Below the pieces are notes generated by a model, which worked only from the letters and a program-made list of their open reading frames with translations, was not told the origin of the DNA and did no database searches. Positions 40,601-52,898 of a stretch of DNA of 64,000 bases are shown in pieces. The stretch is taken from the NCBI GenBank assembly GCA_008933995.1, contig WARS01002812.1, forward strand, positions 744,001 to 808,000, written 5' to 3'. Source of the DNA: Datnioides undecimradiatus. Lineage: Eukaryota; Chordata; Actinopteri; Lobotiformes; Datnioididae. Within the stretch, counting starts at the first letter, position 1. Each line of letters opens with the position of its first letter. Position numbers and translations under genes: made by a program.

Positions 40601-42621
40601 CTGATCGATCTAATCCTTGGCTATAATGAGTTTCTCTGTCTGAGAGCGAGGGGTGGGCCGGGCCGTGAAGTGGAGAGGAGAGCTAGAGAGAGAGAGGAGG
40701 CGGAGAACTGTGGGACGCCGGTGGTGTTGGTAGTGATTAAGGTTATTTACAGGTACAAAGTTATGATCTGAGAGTAGATTACCTTCAAGGGGTGATGTCC
40801 TCTCATGGGACGAACTGCGTCTCTGTTCAGCGTCCAAGAGAATCTCACATTTTACAGGACGTTGCATTGCTTAAAGGAGCTTCCTCATGGAAGCAGGACC
40901 CAGCTTGGTGCTAATAGGTGTGATATCTCAACCGAGAAGTTAATAATTCGTCCTCTTCTTCACGATATGAACAGGTAAAACCGTGCAACAAGCTAGCATC
41001 GGCCTAAGAATGAAGCGAACTATAGTGATAATAGTGCAAAAGTCCATAGCGGGTCTCTATGAATAATAAATCTAAGCAAACAAATCTGAATTTCTGAATG
41101 CTTAACACCAGAACACACTCAGAGCAAGCCCCCAAAACGTCCTGCACGCTCAGCTGAATCCTGGGAGGGAGGTAACAATGAAAGGCGATGTTGCTTCCCT
41201 CTCAGAGAGCTGAAGAGGAATAACGAAACCGAGGCGCCGAGACAGAACAGAGAGGACTGCCTGTAGTTCTCAGACTGACTGTCCATCATCTCCCAGAGAG
41301 CCGGGCACTCTGCACATCAAGGTGGAAGACGTGAAGATTTCTCGCTACATAAAAAGGATTTGGAGGAGCAATAAGTTACACAGAGCCAACGTTTCTGAGA
41401 ATATATGTCACCCCGCTCTGAACCTTCACACGCTGCGTCCAGCGGGCCTCTGCGTGTCTGCTCGTCTGCTTCTCACACTTTATCTTCAAGTAACTCTCAG
41501 ACAAAAGGGGAGAGCGCGCTGTCGATTAAGTCTGGACATGATGTATGAGAACTTTCCCCTTTTCGGAGAACAGGTCACCACTTTTATCTTCCCTGCGAGC
41601 GTTGCTTCTCTTTCATTGAGTTACGGGCAAGTAGAGCCCCAACTGATGATTACTTTCACTGTTTTCCATTAAGAAACACCCTGTCTGTTTGTCAGCTACT
41701 GGTTGATCCCTTCATGATTCATTTTAAGTCAGAAAATATTTTAAAAAAAAACTGTTTCATGTCCCCGAATCGCTTGTTTCATCTGTTTCACATTAAAAAA
41801 GCAGAATAAAGTCAAATAACAGTGATTTTGAACTTGAAGAAAGCAGCAAATCCTTGTATCTGAGAAGACAAGACATTTTGCTTCATAAAAAAAAAAAGTC
41901 ATGCAAACTCAACCGGGCAGTTTATCAAGGGATGCTTTCGTCATACTTCGCTGTCTTTGCACGCTCTGTGATTCTTCGCATGGGCGAGCATCTCTTAGCA
42001 GGTTCAAGTGTGGCTAATCTGACCACCACGTGCCTTCAAGGCAACGGCCTGGCGTGACAGGAGTCGGTGTGAAAGGCCTCTTTGTCGAGCCGTGTCATCA
42101 TTTGTATTCAGCGGGATCAAAGCCTCCCCGGCCGCTTTAAAATGTTGTCCTGTGGCTAGAGTTGCCGGAGCAGTGAATGACGATGTCAAGGGATGCAGAA
42201 GAGCTGTGAATTTACATAGAAATGGCCCCAGATACGAGTGTGTGAGGAATCGAATCAGAGTCCATAATTTGGGATTGTGTGGGCACGTATCTGCGTCCGC
42301 CTCAGCTGCCGCTGGGCGCGTTTCCCTGCGAATAGGTACTGAATCGATTGCAGCATGTTTCTGTGGGAGAAGGTGGCTACGGTTCTCAGTCCATCGCTTT
42401 TTGGAAAACCTCTTTGAAACATGTTTTGGATAGTCTGACTCTGAAGTTCGGGCCGGGAAATATCTACATTACACCAGGCTACATGACGCTGCACGCTGCA
42501 GACGAGGGCGAGGGGACACCCTGAGGAAGCGGCCTTAGCTAGCAGCAGCAAAGTGATTCACTCGAGGCATCACGAGGTGAGAGCAGAAAAGAGAAAGAGG
42601 AGGAAGTGACATGCAACGAAA
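37662..42621. other. gene-free sequence
   Basis: About 5 kb without a recognisable gene. It holds short CT and GT repeats (38,005-38,022; 38,989-39,012; 40,253-40,267), an octamer at 39710-39717 close to a CTAATTAG palindrome near 39,340, and GA-rich stretches near 40,690. Open frames are short and chance-like. Confidence 0.5.
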
Positions 42622-42692
42622 ATCCCCCATCGGGGAATCGAACCAGGGTCATCGCCGTTATAAGGCTCAGGCTTGACCTAGACACCAGGATC
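42622..42692 (-). pseudogene. tRNA-like relic (tRNA-Glu-like)
   Basis: On the minus strand the segment starts TCCTGGTGTCTAG, close to the 5' part of tRNA-Glu. It contains a perfect pol III B box GGTTCGATTCC (plus-strand 42634-42644) and ends GGGGGA followed at once by TTTT, the pol III terminator. The acceptor and T stems pair poorly and the anticodon loop is not a clear Glu loop, so it is a decayed tRNA or the head of a tRNA-derived SINE, not a working tRNA. Confidence 0.45.
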
Positions 42693-45600
42693 TGATTTAC
42701 TGTGCTATCAGCTTGTGTCTCATTTTAATAGTTTTGGCCCTCGTTCGCATTATTTACGACGTCGGACTCGCTGTTTAATGCTGGGGACATGGCGCCTTCG
42801 CTAGACAGGGCGCGAGGCCAAAAACAGAACAAAACCCCCAAGTCTGGCAAACTCAAATGAAGACAAAGAGTAAAATCGTGACACCAAGTGCTCGTGCGCG
42901 TATTCATCGCAGTTTACAGTCCAACAAGGAAAAAGCTCCTTCTGCCCATGCCCATATATGAACTTATTATGTTAAACTTAAAACTTTAAAATCATATTGA
43001 TGCTACACTGGCCTGTATTAAGGAGAGCGGTGTCTCTTTCAGTCCCCCTGAGCCTGCTCTTGCACCATGTAACTTTGGGGTATGCACCACGATTTACAGC
43101 GTACCACCAGCTGTATCACTGAGTTTGGCGAAAATTGGATCATATTTTATAGAGAAAACGTTTTCTTCCTCGGGCTGCTTCGCCTCAACTCTCAGTGATT
43201 TGCAGCTTTACTCCGTGCTAAAGTCGCTGCTAATTCAGCCGCTAACTGTAGCCGCGGTTACGGCCGTTCATATTTACGAGAAGTAAGTGGATTGCGCCGA
43301 GCGAGGGGGGCAAGTTGCAAAGAAACACCAATTTCGTCTTATTGCTTTAACCTTCAGCAGCCCTAAAGCAAGATGCTGTGTGTCTGCTGAAACGTGCACT
43401 TTAAAGACCGCCGCATCTTGATCTGTATTTCCACATTAAACACCAATTTGTTTCGCTCAGCGGTCAAACGGGTGGTAATCTGGCGGGGCTGCTGCCGGGC
43501 GGCTACATGTCACAGCTGGCCTTTCTCCTCTTCATCACTTCGGGAGAGGCTGTCAGAGCGTACACTGATTACACTGTGGCTGCACTGACATCCGCTGTCT
43601 TCATTATTATGGCAGACACACAACAGAAAATCAATAGGGTCGTTGTAGACTTAATAAAGGTAATTTCTCCGCGGTGCTGCCTCACGCGGCGCCAAAGTGC
43701 CGGGCTCATTTCTCGACTTATTTTATCCTTCTCCGCTGTTCAATTTGTTGCAAAAACGCAGGAGGGATCGATTCATGAGCCATTAAAACTTTCAAAAGAA
43801 GACCGTGAAAGCGAGAGGTGAAGGCTTTATCTTGGGATTTGAATGAAGCAGAGATTTTCAATCAAATGCCTTGTTTGGTGCAGCGGTCGGGGCATTTTCA
43901 TGAGCCCTCTTCGCCCCCTTTTTTGATGAATTTCAGAGTATGAACTGAGCTGATCAGGCATTTCACAGCCATCTCCACAGCACCAACATGTAATGTTCCC
44001 CACCTCTGTGCACGTATCCACGCTCTCCAGTGAGCGTCTGTGTTTTCAGCGCGCGCACACACACACGCCGTATCACTGTGTGCATGTTTTACTCTAAGTG
44101 CAGCAATATTTCCTCTTCCACGGTTGATTGCGTTGATAAAGACGCCACACTTCAGCGCACCCACTGTCACGTTTTATGTAAATCTGCGTCTCCTCCGTCT
44201 GGAGGAGCCGGCGACGCTCACATCCAAATATATATACTTTTTAAAAAGCATGTACACTTCATCTGCATATATGTGATAAGACGCATGTGTCTCTCATTGC
44301 ACACTCATTTACATACAGATCAATTCTGTGCATACGTGCATGAATGAGACACTACGGCCGGATTGTTGAGGATGAGGATGCACTTTCACACTCGAGGTCA
44401 ATTATACCTTTCCTGTGTATCAGATCTACTGTGTATCGATGTTTGCACAATGTTTCTTGCCCGATCCACCGCAGTCTGTACTCAGCTGCTCCCACAGTCC
44501 TGTTCCCCGACAGACACACATCCTTAATATTTCATCTTAATCCATTATTCCTTCTGACCCGAGCTCTGGATTCTGCATGCGTACAGCGTTCATCTCCTGT
44601 TCCTGTAAATTGAAGTAATATTGCCCCTACAGGCAAATAATCAGACACCAAAAATACAGAATATTTCTCACGAGAGGAGTGAGGAGAGAGCATTTAAATG
44701 GCTGTTGCAGGGTGGACAAGGAGCTGGATAAGACGCTGTTTAAAAAGGATTGTCTAAGCTGGTGTGTAGCCTTTGGCTAGAGATTATATTATAAATAGGA
44801 AACTGCGGTGGAGCTCGCCTCGCAGCTACGCATCAGATCAAGGACAGTTTCGAGCCTGTACACTATTAAGATAGTTTCCGGATTAAAATTCTTTTAAAGT
44901 AGGATTTTAGTCCGTTCAAAGTTTCTTTTCCTCTCCACTTGGACAAGCAGGTTAATCTGCGGCAGCTGGAGCACAACACCAATCAGAAGCTCGACCAGCA
45001 GCGTCGCACAGGACTATAAAACCAAGCTAAAGCCTGGTGTTTTCAGCGCCATCCTGAATACCCGGGGAAGCTTCAGTGTTTTGAGATGTAATGTCTCATT
45101 TTAAGTCCTGTGCAAGGCAGGTCGACCGGTCCATGTGGACACAAATGCCCCTGGCAGGCCCAGGTGAGCTGACTAAGAGGACAGTGGCCTTGCTGTGGCC
45201 CCAGGCTTGTTGTCTGTGCATGTCGTCCCGAAGCTCGCGTGTTTATCATCTCATCTCATCTCTCGCCCGCTGACATGCCTTTCGGATTGAAAGCGCTCCT
45301 TTATGAATTTTAATGCCCGCTCCTGATCTTGACCCGGCGGCTAGACCGAACGTCTCGAACGCTGAAAAACACTGCCATGCTTTCCACAGCATGTGCGCGG
45401 TGTCCCAATGAAACAGACACATGGGGGCACGGGTCGGTGGTGTTCTCTAAAAGCGCGCAGTTTGCTCAATTATTTAATGGACATTGAGAGGGAGAGTGGT
45501 GAATAAAGATGCACTGAGAATTCATAGAAAACTGTGTGTGGGGGGAGTTTGCTGGCTACATAAGATGCATAATATAGGTTATTCTTAGGGTCACAGGGTT

Positions 45601-47959
45601 GTCTCTAGCTAGACATACACTCCCCTTCCACTGAACTATAAAGATTATCCTTGTTTATGCAATCTAAAGTCATAGGTTGTTAGATTTTTGCAATTATAAT
45701 AAAGATGCAAACACCAAATGGGGTGCAGAAATCTGTAAACGTGTCACAAACCGCCATGAAGGCCGAAACGTGGAAGAGAAAAGACGTAGCTGAAGTCACT
45801 CTGGGTTTTACCTGCAAATAAACTGTGATAATGCAGTTAACTGAACGTATAAGGTTATAAATGATGGCCTTGGTGGTAAGAAACTGGGAACGTCCCTTAA
45901 TTTGCCGTCGTGTTGTTATAAAAGGAAAGCAGCGTATAAGTGTTTTGGATGAAGGACACATCTGCTGATAGGACAGTCCATTTGCATGCAATATGTTTGT
46001 GCATTTGTGTGTGTGTGTGTGTGTAAGAGAGAGAGGGAGAGAGAGAGTGTGTGTGTGTGCACGGATGTAATTAACAGTAGGGAGTAAATGGGCAACCTGC
46101 CTTCACAGAGAGCCAGACTGACACGATGGCTTGCATCAACATACATATCCCAGCATGCACGCTGTTTTTATTCATTCTATCTCTCACACAGCTCGACTCC
46201 CCCCACCCCCACCCCCACCCTTCACACTCCCTCTCTCACTCTTTGCTTACTCTCCTTTACACACACACACACACACGCAGGCAGCAACGATTTGCATGGA
46301 GCACTGTGCCCGTCATGCCAGCGAGAATCAGTAATGTGACGCAAATCAGCCTACTTTGTCTCATCAAGGAGCGCCGCCGAGCCAGTGGGCAGTCTAAAGC
46401 TGCACCTCACTGCCTCGCGACTGTTGCCTCTTTGACTTTGAAGGCTGCATTTGCTCACCTTTAGTGTCTGTTTGCAGGCAAAGTTTAATCCCAGTTCGAC
46501 AGCTGCACAGCAGAATACAGGCGGTGAATACTGAGAGCGTCGCTTACTGTTTTGCAGTGGCGTGCACTGAAGCACCCTCATCATCTTGTGTCATTTGTCT
46601 CTATATGTATTGGTTTGGTAAACTTACATGACTGGATGGAGCGAACATGAGCAACGTATGCCTGCATCCTCTGTCTATAGGCATGCAGTCTTGTTTGTTT
46701 GCGTGTGTGTATCATTGTGTGGCTGAGCGCTTCATGAGCGATTCTCTTGACAGGCCGGGTTATAATGAGATCCCTGGGGCTGAACGCAGGCTGCCTGTAA
46801 AACAACAGATGTGACTGGACTCGCTCAGTCTCCCCTCTCCTGCCACTAGCTGACAGAGCTGTCACTCAGCGGGAAGGCGGATGACTGGCAGGTGAGGAGG
46901 GTTCCTGTGTAGGGCAGGAGATGAGTGAGCCACTGCGGGGAGAGGGGAGGCAGTCACCTGGCCTGACACTTGATCCCACAGCCCGTCGCTCTCCAAACAA
47001 AATGGTCTGACGGCTGAAACATCCCAAATGTCAACAGCTCTATCGCGCCGCTGATGTGATGACGATGATGAGACCTTATACTTCTGCTGCTGATGCAACA
47101 CTTCAAAAGGAAGCAGAATAATCTGACATTTAAAAGGCATTTGGAGACGTTCAGATAAGGTGCCATCTATAATCACATCGGAAACGACCAGTTATTAATG
47201 TCTTTAATGCAACGGCGTGTAAGCTCTGCAAATGGGGTAAAAATCTGATCTGCCATGAATATGCCCGCGTGTGAATCCGTACATTATTTTTGACATGCTG
47301 CCACCCCCAGAACACCCCTCTGATTCACGCCCTTTATAAGAAAAACGATTCAGGATGTTTCACCTGTCTTTCTTCTCGAGGTCCTGAGAGAGAGAGAGCC
47401 AGACGGGTGGGGGGTGGGGGGAGCTGGCAGAGGCCTCCAGTCAAATGTTACCGCAGAGTGCCAGAAACATCACAATAGAGGTTCTGTGTGAGGGAAAGAG
47501 CAAATGGGCGCGCGCACACAAAAAGACGCGCACGCACACAAACATCCCTCTGGATCCTGGGCAGACAGCCACTGGCCCGCTGCAGCCTCTCAGTCAATAG
47601 ACGTGCATTGTGCTTCCTCCAACAGGAACCTGCTGCAGAAACCTGTTACTGTGCCACGTGCGGGCCGATGCAAAATTTAAACAATGAGCCAAAGGTTGTG
47701 TGAGATACGGCCCCGTCGTTTCGCGCTCGGTCGCCCAAATATACAGTCTGAGTCGGCAGATTTTACAGAGTTTACGCAAAGTCAACAGGGGACCTCTTCA
47801 GTGCTAAAACGAGCACCCAGAGTGCATTTGACATTTTCTGCATTAGCCATGCTATCTCAGCGGCTATTGCACAGATAACCATTCAATTCTGCACAGACTA
47901 TACATTGTTCTGAGAGCATGAAAGCCTACTCAGTGACCAAATCCCTGCAAAACTGATGC
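42693..47959. other. gene-free sequence
   Basis: No gene recognised. Octamers lie at 45980-45987 and 46290-46297, flanking a compound GT/GA/GT microsatellite at 46006-46059 and a CA repeat at 46259-46276. Confidence 0.5.
46006..46059. repeat. compound microsatellite (GT)n(GA)n(GT)n
   Basis: A GT run, then a GA-rich run, then a second GT run, directly visible. Confidence 0.9.
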
Positions 47960-48110
47960 GTTTTGTCTAATTAGCAAACGTTAGCATGCTAAAACAAACG
48001 TGGCTATCGAGGTAAACGTTATACCTCCTGAACACCAGCATGCCAGCGTCGCAATTCGGACCATGCTAGCGTGCCTATCTTTAGCATTTAGCATTTAGTT
48101 CTGCACTTCA
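47960..48110. repeat. GCTAAC/TTAGCAT-rich interspersed repeat remnant
   Basis: Repeated words TTAGCA, GTTAGCATGCTAA, ATGCTAGC and TTTAGCATTTAGCATTTAG on both strands. The wording resembles short repeats scattered in many teleost genomes (from memory). A related piece lies at 60,700-60,870. Confidence 0.45.
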
Positions 48111-50426
48111 ACCCAACTCTGACCCCGGGCTTTTGCTTACTCAGCACACAGCCGCGCGCTATATTAGCGCTGGTCATCAGGCCCACAGTGCAACACTTAA
48201 GCTCTGACAGAGTATCCGAAATGTTTTTAAGCTACGCAGTGTTGTACACTTGTTAATCCCTGCGCTGTAGTTCCCCGGCTCCTTTATAAGACAACATGTC
48301 ATTAGCTAGATAATCAAGCTTGTTCCCATTATCGCTGCTCATTTTAATGAGCTGTGTACATCCACAGCACGGCCTCCAGAGATGAGCCATCACACAACAA
48401 GGCCTCATTTTCTCCAGCATCCTCTAATGCTCTGGTAATGTGTTTAAATAAAACATCTTTTTTTTTTCTTTTTTTGGGTAAAACTGCTATCTGTGGGGCA
48501 TGACAATTAATGTTGCTCTGCCAGGCGCCATTTGCACACTGCTTTTTCTACAAACATATCATTAGTAGCAACCTCAGGGCTGCATAGCAACTGAATATCT
48601 GCTCCATTGCCATTCGATCAGCATACGCCGGCTGGATATTTTGCAGGGGGAATATGCAGCGTCTCCATCATCAGAGAAGGCTATGATGCGTGACCTGCTT
48701 GACTCGGTTGATAAATGATTTATCAAAAGCACACACACAACCCGGTCTAGGTAAGGGCTGTGGACACAGAGAGATGCAAGCGAGGAGAGGAATGCGAGCG
48801 AGAGCAGGACGCTGAAGCTCCAGATGGTGTCGGTGACAGGTGTGATCATCGCTGGGAATTACGCTACTCTTGTGATACTCTGACTGCACAATGTGTGATA
48901 TTTCAGCTCTAATTTCAGCTCCACACCACACCACAAGAGAAGCGGCTCGAACATGAATGGCTTTCGAAATCGACAGGAGCAACACAACCAAGCCAGGCTG
49001 CCGGCGTTTGCGCGGAGGTAGGCCGAGCAGAGTACGATCTGAAGCTTAAAAGCAAGTTCCTCAAAAACATCGGCTTATTAAATCCAAAATTGCATTTAGT
49101 AAAACTACGTGCACTGTTTTGTAAATTAAATGTTTATACAACTCTCCAAATAAACCATTTAATTACAGTACATAACTGCTGCATCTTCAGGAGGAGCGAG
49201 CCCAGATTCATCTCTGCGTGGCAGACATGACGACCTTGGTCACAAACCAAATCACTGGAACGATGTTGTCTGATTAGTGCCAACCGGGAGTTATCGCTGA
49301 CGGATCGGTTTGACATATCCCTGGGAGAATCCATCCATTACCTAAATTACCATGAAGAGGGCCACTTATATTTAATTTTTGCTGCAAATTAGGACATATT
49401 ATATGAATTATAGACGATTTACAGTGAGGACAGAGCTGGATTTGCTGACAGCGTTACCGTTTCACTCGTAAACATGAAAGTATATATATATATATATTTT
49501 GAATTTTCTCACACATAATAGAAACTATTGGCCACCTCCGTATTATCCTTTAGCTAAACCGGTATAAATGTGTTTTTGGGGATGCTGTTTGCACATTTGA
49601 ATGCTCGAATGCGATTTTTGATTACGCCGGGGAACAAAACGAGCTCTTTAACACATGAATTCTCCACAGCGTGCGCGGACATTTACGTTAAGACCGGGTT
49701 AGTTTGACGGTAGCATTTGTGCGTTAAGAACGCTCGGCGTGGACGTGATTCAGACTCCGCTTACGTCTCCAAACACTCACCGTGGGGCGTTTTCAAAACA
49801 CCCTGCAAGTCTGTCAGCTCTGGCAAAATAACTGTTTAGATTCACATCTCTCGGCGGCAGCCGAGCAGCTCCAGCCTTGTGGATTGGAGGAGACTATTCT
49901 TCCAGCAGAGTACTTTATCACTATTAACTTCCCTCCCAAGTGCCATCATTTTCTCTCCAGTTATATTCTCTCTCTCTTCCAGACACGAGAGCACTTTGTC
50001 TCACTGTTCCTCTGTCTCCTTCACTCCTCACCCCGCCGCTTAAACTCTCTCATTTTGTACAGGACGCGGTTAATGTTGCTGTTGCCCTGATCTACCTTAT
50101 TATAGGCTGCCTTTCCAGCCATATCTAACACCACTTCACCGGGATGAGAAGACAGAGAGAGAGAGAGGGAGGGAGGGAGGAAAGGTGAGGGTGTTAAGGA
50201 GAAGGGGGAAGGGGGGAGATGCTGCAAGTGTTGTCCATTGCTTTGAATACAAATTGCAGCTGTCTTAAACTGGCGCCGGCTGATTTTAGCAGTTAGCTCA
50301 GGCGAATTCGCTCCCCTGGCTTAAAATATAGCTGCTGTTTTCAGGCGCATCGTCATCTCAAACACCCTTTATAATTGGCATTAATTCAGTGTTAGCAAGC
50401 TGTGAAAATGTAATTTCCAGTTCAAG
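48111..50426. other. gene-free sequence
   Basis: No gene recognised. AT-rich with TAAT-type words, a TA repeat at 49,484-49,497 and a GA-rich stretch at 50,153-50,180. It may include conserved non-coding elements but this cannot be judged from one sequence. Confidence 0.5.
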
Positions 50427-50442
50427 AGCTCCAATTGGAGCT
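50427..50442. promoter_or_regulatory. perfect 16-base palindrome
   Basis: AGCTCCAATTGGAGCT reads the same on both strands. It sits in AT-rich unique-looking sequence (50,250-50,520). It contains an inverted CCAAT pair; no function known. Confidence 0.3.
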
Positions 50443-50621
50443 TAGCTGGAGTGGAGAGCATTACACTGTCTGTTGAATTGGTTTTGCCAGACTGAGATTG
50501 CCCCGGTTCCTCTGCCGAGAGGGACGGGTTAATAGATCAACGGCGGAGGAGGCTGAGAGAGCGATATGGGCAGAGAGAAAAGAAAAGAGCAGGAGTGTGG
50601 TTATTTAGAGGTAAAGGAAGG

Positions 50622-50637
50622 AGTGTGTGTGTGTGCG

Positions 50638-50687
<50 letters not shown>
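50622..50687. repeat. GT microsatellite, longest in the window
   Basis: About 33 GT units with one short interruption (GCGTAG) near 50,635; the uninterrupted part is 50641-50687. Confidence 0.95.
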
Positions 50688-50689
<2 letters not shown>

Positions 50690-50691
<2 letters not shown>

Positions 50692-52861
50692 GTGGTGATT
50701 GGCATGATTTCCCCTGTGTGTCTGTCATCACTGGGGAGCAAGTCTGGCTCCATCAGCTCGCCAGGAGCTCGGCTGCAGCTCCTAATGCAACTCCTGCCTA
50801 CATTACATGGTTATTTGCAGGAAGGCGCCGTGGTTTGATGGTCAGCCATATTGGTCATCATTGCCTCTTTGCAGGAAATGAACGAACAGAGAGGAAAGGC
50901 AATTTCTTATTTGGCCTCCCTTTCCCTTCCCCTCTCCTATAAATACGGTGTGGAGATTTGCTATATTGTGTTTATTCATGCTGAAAATCTTTTATTAGGC
51001 TTTCGCTTTGTAGACGGCCGGCTGCCATTTTGCCGCCTTTCTTCGCTTTTGTTGCCTCGTTCTTTCTATTGTCTGATTAATTTTGAGTGTGTGTACGTGT
51101 GTGCGCGTGTGTTGCTTGTCCGTCGGCTGCTTTTGTGCTCCCGTGTGTTTTTAAGTTTTGTGGGATTTGCTCTGTTTATTGCCTGTCTGGGTCCTCCCCG
51201 AACCGTTTGGCTCCACCACGAGTCTGTGTGATCGCTGGATGTCTCTCAGGACTCCTCGCAGCTAACCGGGCAACGCTGGCACGTCTTCGTGTTTATGAGA
51301 CAGCGGGCATGTGTTTGGTCCCACCTGGCATGGGGAGATAGAAAGGGAGGAGGGGGGGGGGGGGGGTTGGAGGAGTGTGAATGAGAGGCCTGTTGTGGCA
51401 CTGTGGGGAGCGGGTGGGCATATTGGAGAGCAGCAGGTGCTCAGCCAATCTGGGAGGTGGCCTGAGCCCCCCAAAATGGCCACCCCTGAGGAGGCGGAGC
51501 GTCTGATTGGCTGCTGATCCAAACTGACAGGGCCAGGGACCACGTTGCTTTGCCAAGGGCCCAGTCTGAGTGCACCTGGCCTCGAGTCACATGACCGGAG
51601 ATGTCTCAGACGGGCCCCTGTGTGCGGCGTTTGTGTGTGGCTGCTTTGAAGTCCTCGGTTCTGGCTTGTTTGCGTCGGGACCGCATGGGGAGCGGAGACC
51701 CGGCTCTTCCTCCCAGGAGAGCCGGTGTGGGAGTGGCTTTGTCTGGTCGCCAGCCTCCACAGACGCGGCTGCTTTTCAGCGGATGTCCCTTTTGTTTTTC
51801 CGCTAATTTGATTTTATTCTCACATCTCTCCAGGGGTGGCCGGTCGGCGTTCGATCTCTCCGCTGTTAGAATACCAATCACACACCCACCAGTACCAACG
51901 AAACACGCGTCAAACCCGGAGCCAAGAGCATCCGCCTCCTCATCTTGTGTCTTTCGAGTGTACACTTCTAGGCCGGCGGAGCCATCTGGACACAGAGTAC
52001 ATCTGCTGCTGCTGCCCATATATATTACACACTCGTGTTTTTGAAGCGTCGATGGAAATAAATAAAGGATAACGATATCGCTGCGAAGCTAGCGTTGTCA
52101 GAACATCAGAGCTGGCCTCGTTCGTCAAGAAAAAGCCAGCGGAAGGCACAGCTGAAGTGCAAATGTATATTTCATGGTCATGTTATGTTACTGCGGACCT
52201 CTTAAGAGGCCGGTTAAAACCCCAGAGCTGCTGCAAGATGCTAGACGGGTTTTTGAGGAACAGCCACACGCACGCGCCTGAGGTCGCGGGCGGCATTGCT
52301 CTCTTGTTACGGGTTAAGATGTTGTTATTCTTTAACGAAGAGACAAGTTTATCTTTTCCACGGAGCCGAAGGATTCGACCCCATGCCCTGTTTCCGCCTC
52401 GGCTCTCTCTCCTCTCGGACTTTTCTCCTTGACCCCGAATGACTCCACAGGGCTCGCGACCCAGGAAGATGCAATTACCCGGAGGAAATAGAAACACCCC
52501 TCCCTCCTCCCTCCTCCCTCCTCTCCCTCCTTCCCCACCTCTGACTGCCACTGACCCTGATCTGCAGCCCGCAAAGCAAAACTACAGCTATTATGTCATT
52601 ACTTCCAGCCGCTGCAATAAAAGTCTGTAGAGGAAAATGAAGAGAGATAAGAGCAGGGGCCCGAGCAGCAGACTGAATAGGACAGTCTATTGTTGTGAGA
52701 TTGTTCGTTTTTCTGTGTCAGGACAAAAGGGAAATCAATAGGAGATATTGATGTTGAGCTCTAGGCTCACTTGTATCGTTACTGCTTTGTCATCTTTCTC
52801 TCTCCGTCTCTGAATAGCGAGTCTGGACGTGTGTGTTCATGCGTGTCTTTGTGTTTTTCTC

Positions 52862-52898
<37 letters not shown>

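Noticed and set aside
41322..41672. 116-codon open frame
   Set aside because: No recognisable domain; size fits chance in 28 kb of six-frame sequence.
51601..52044. 147-codon open frame
   Set aside because: Composition is low-complexity and Arg/Pro/Ser-rich, with no motif and no supporting splice or start signals.
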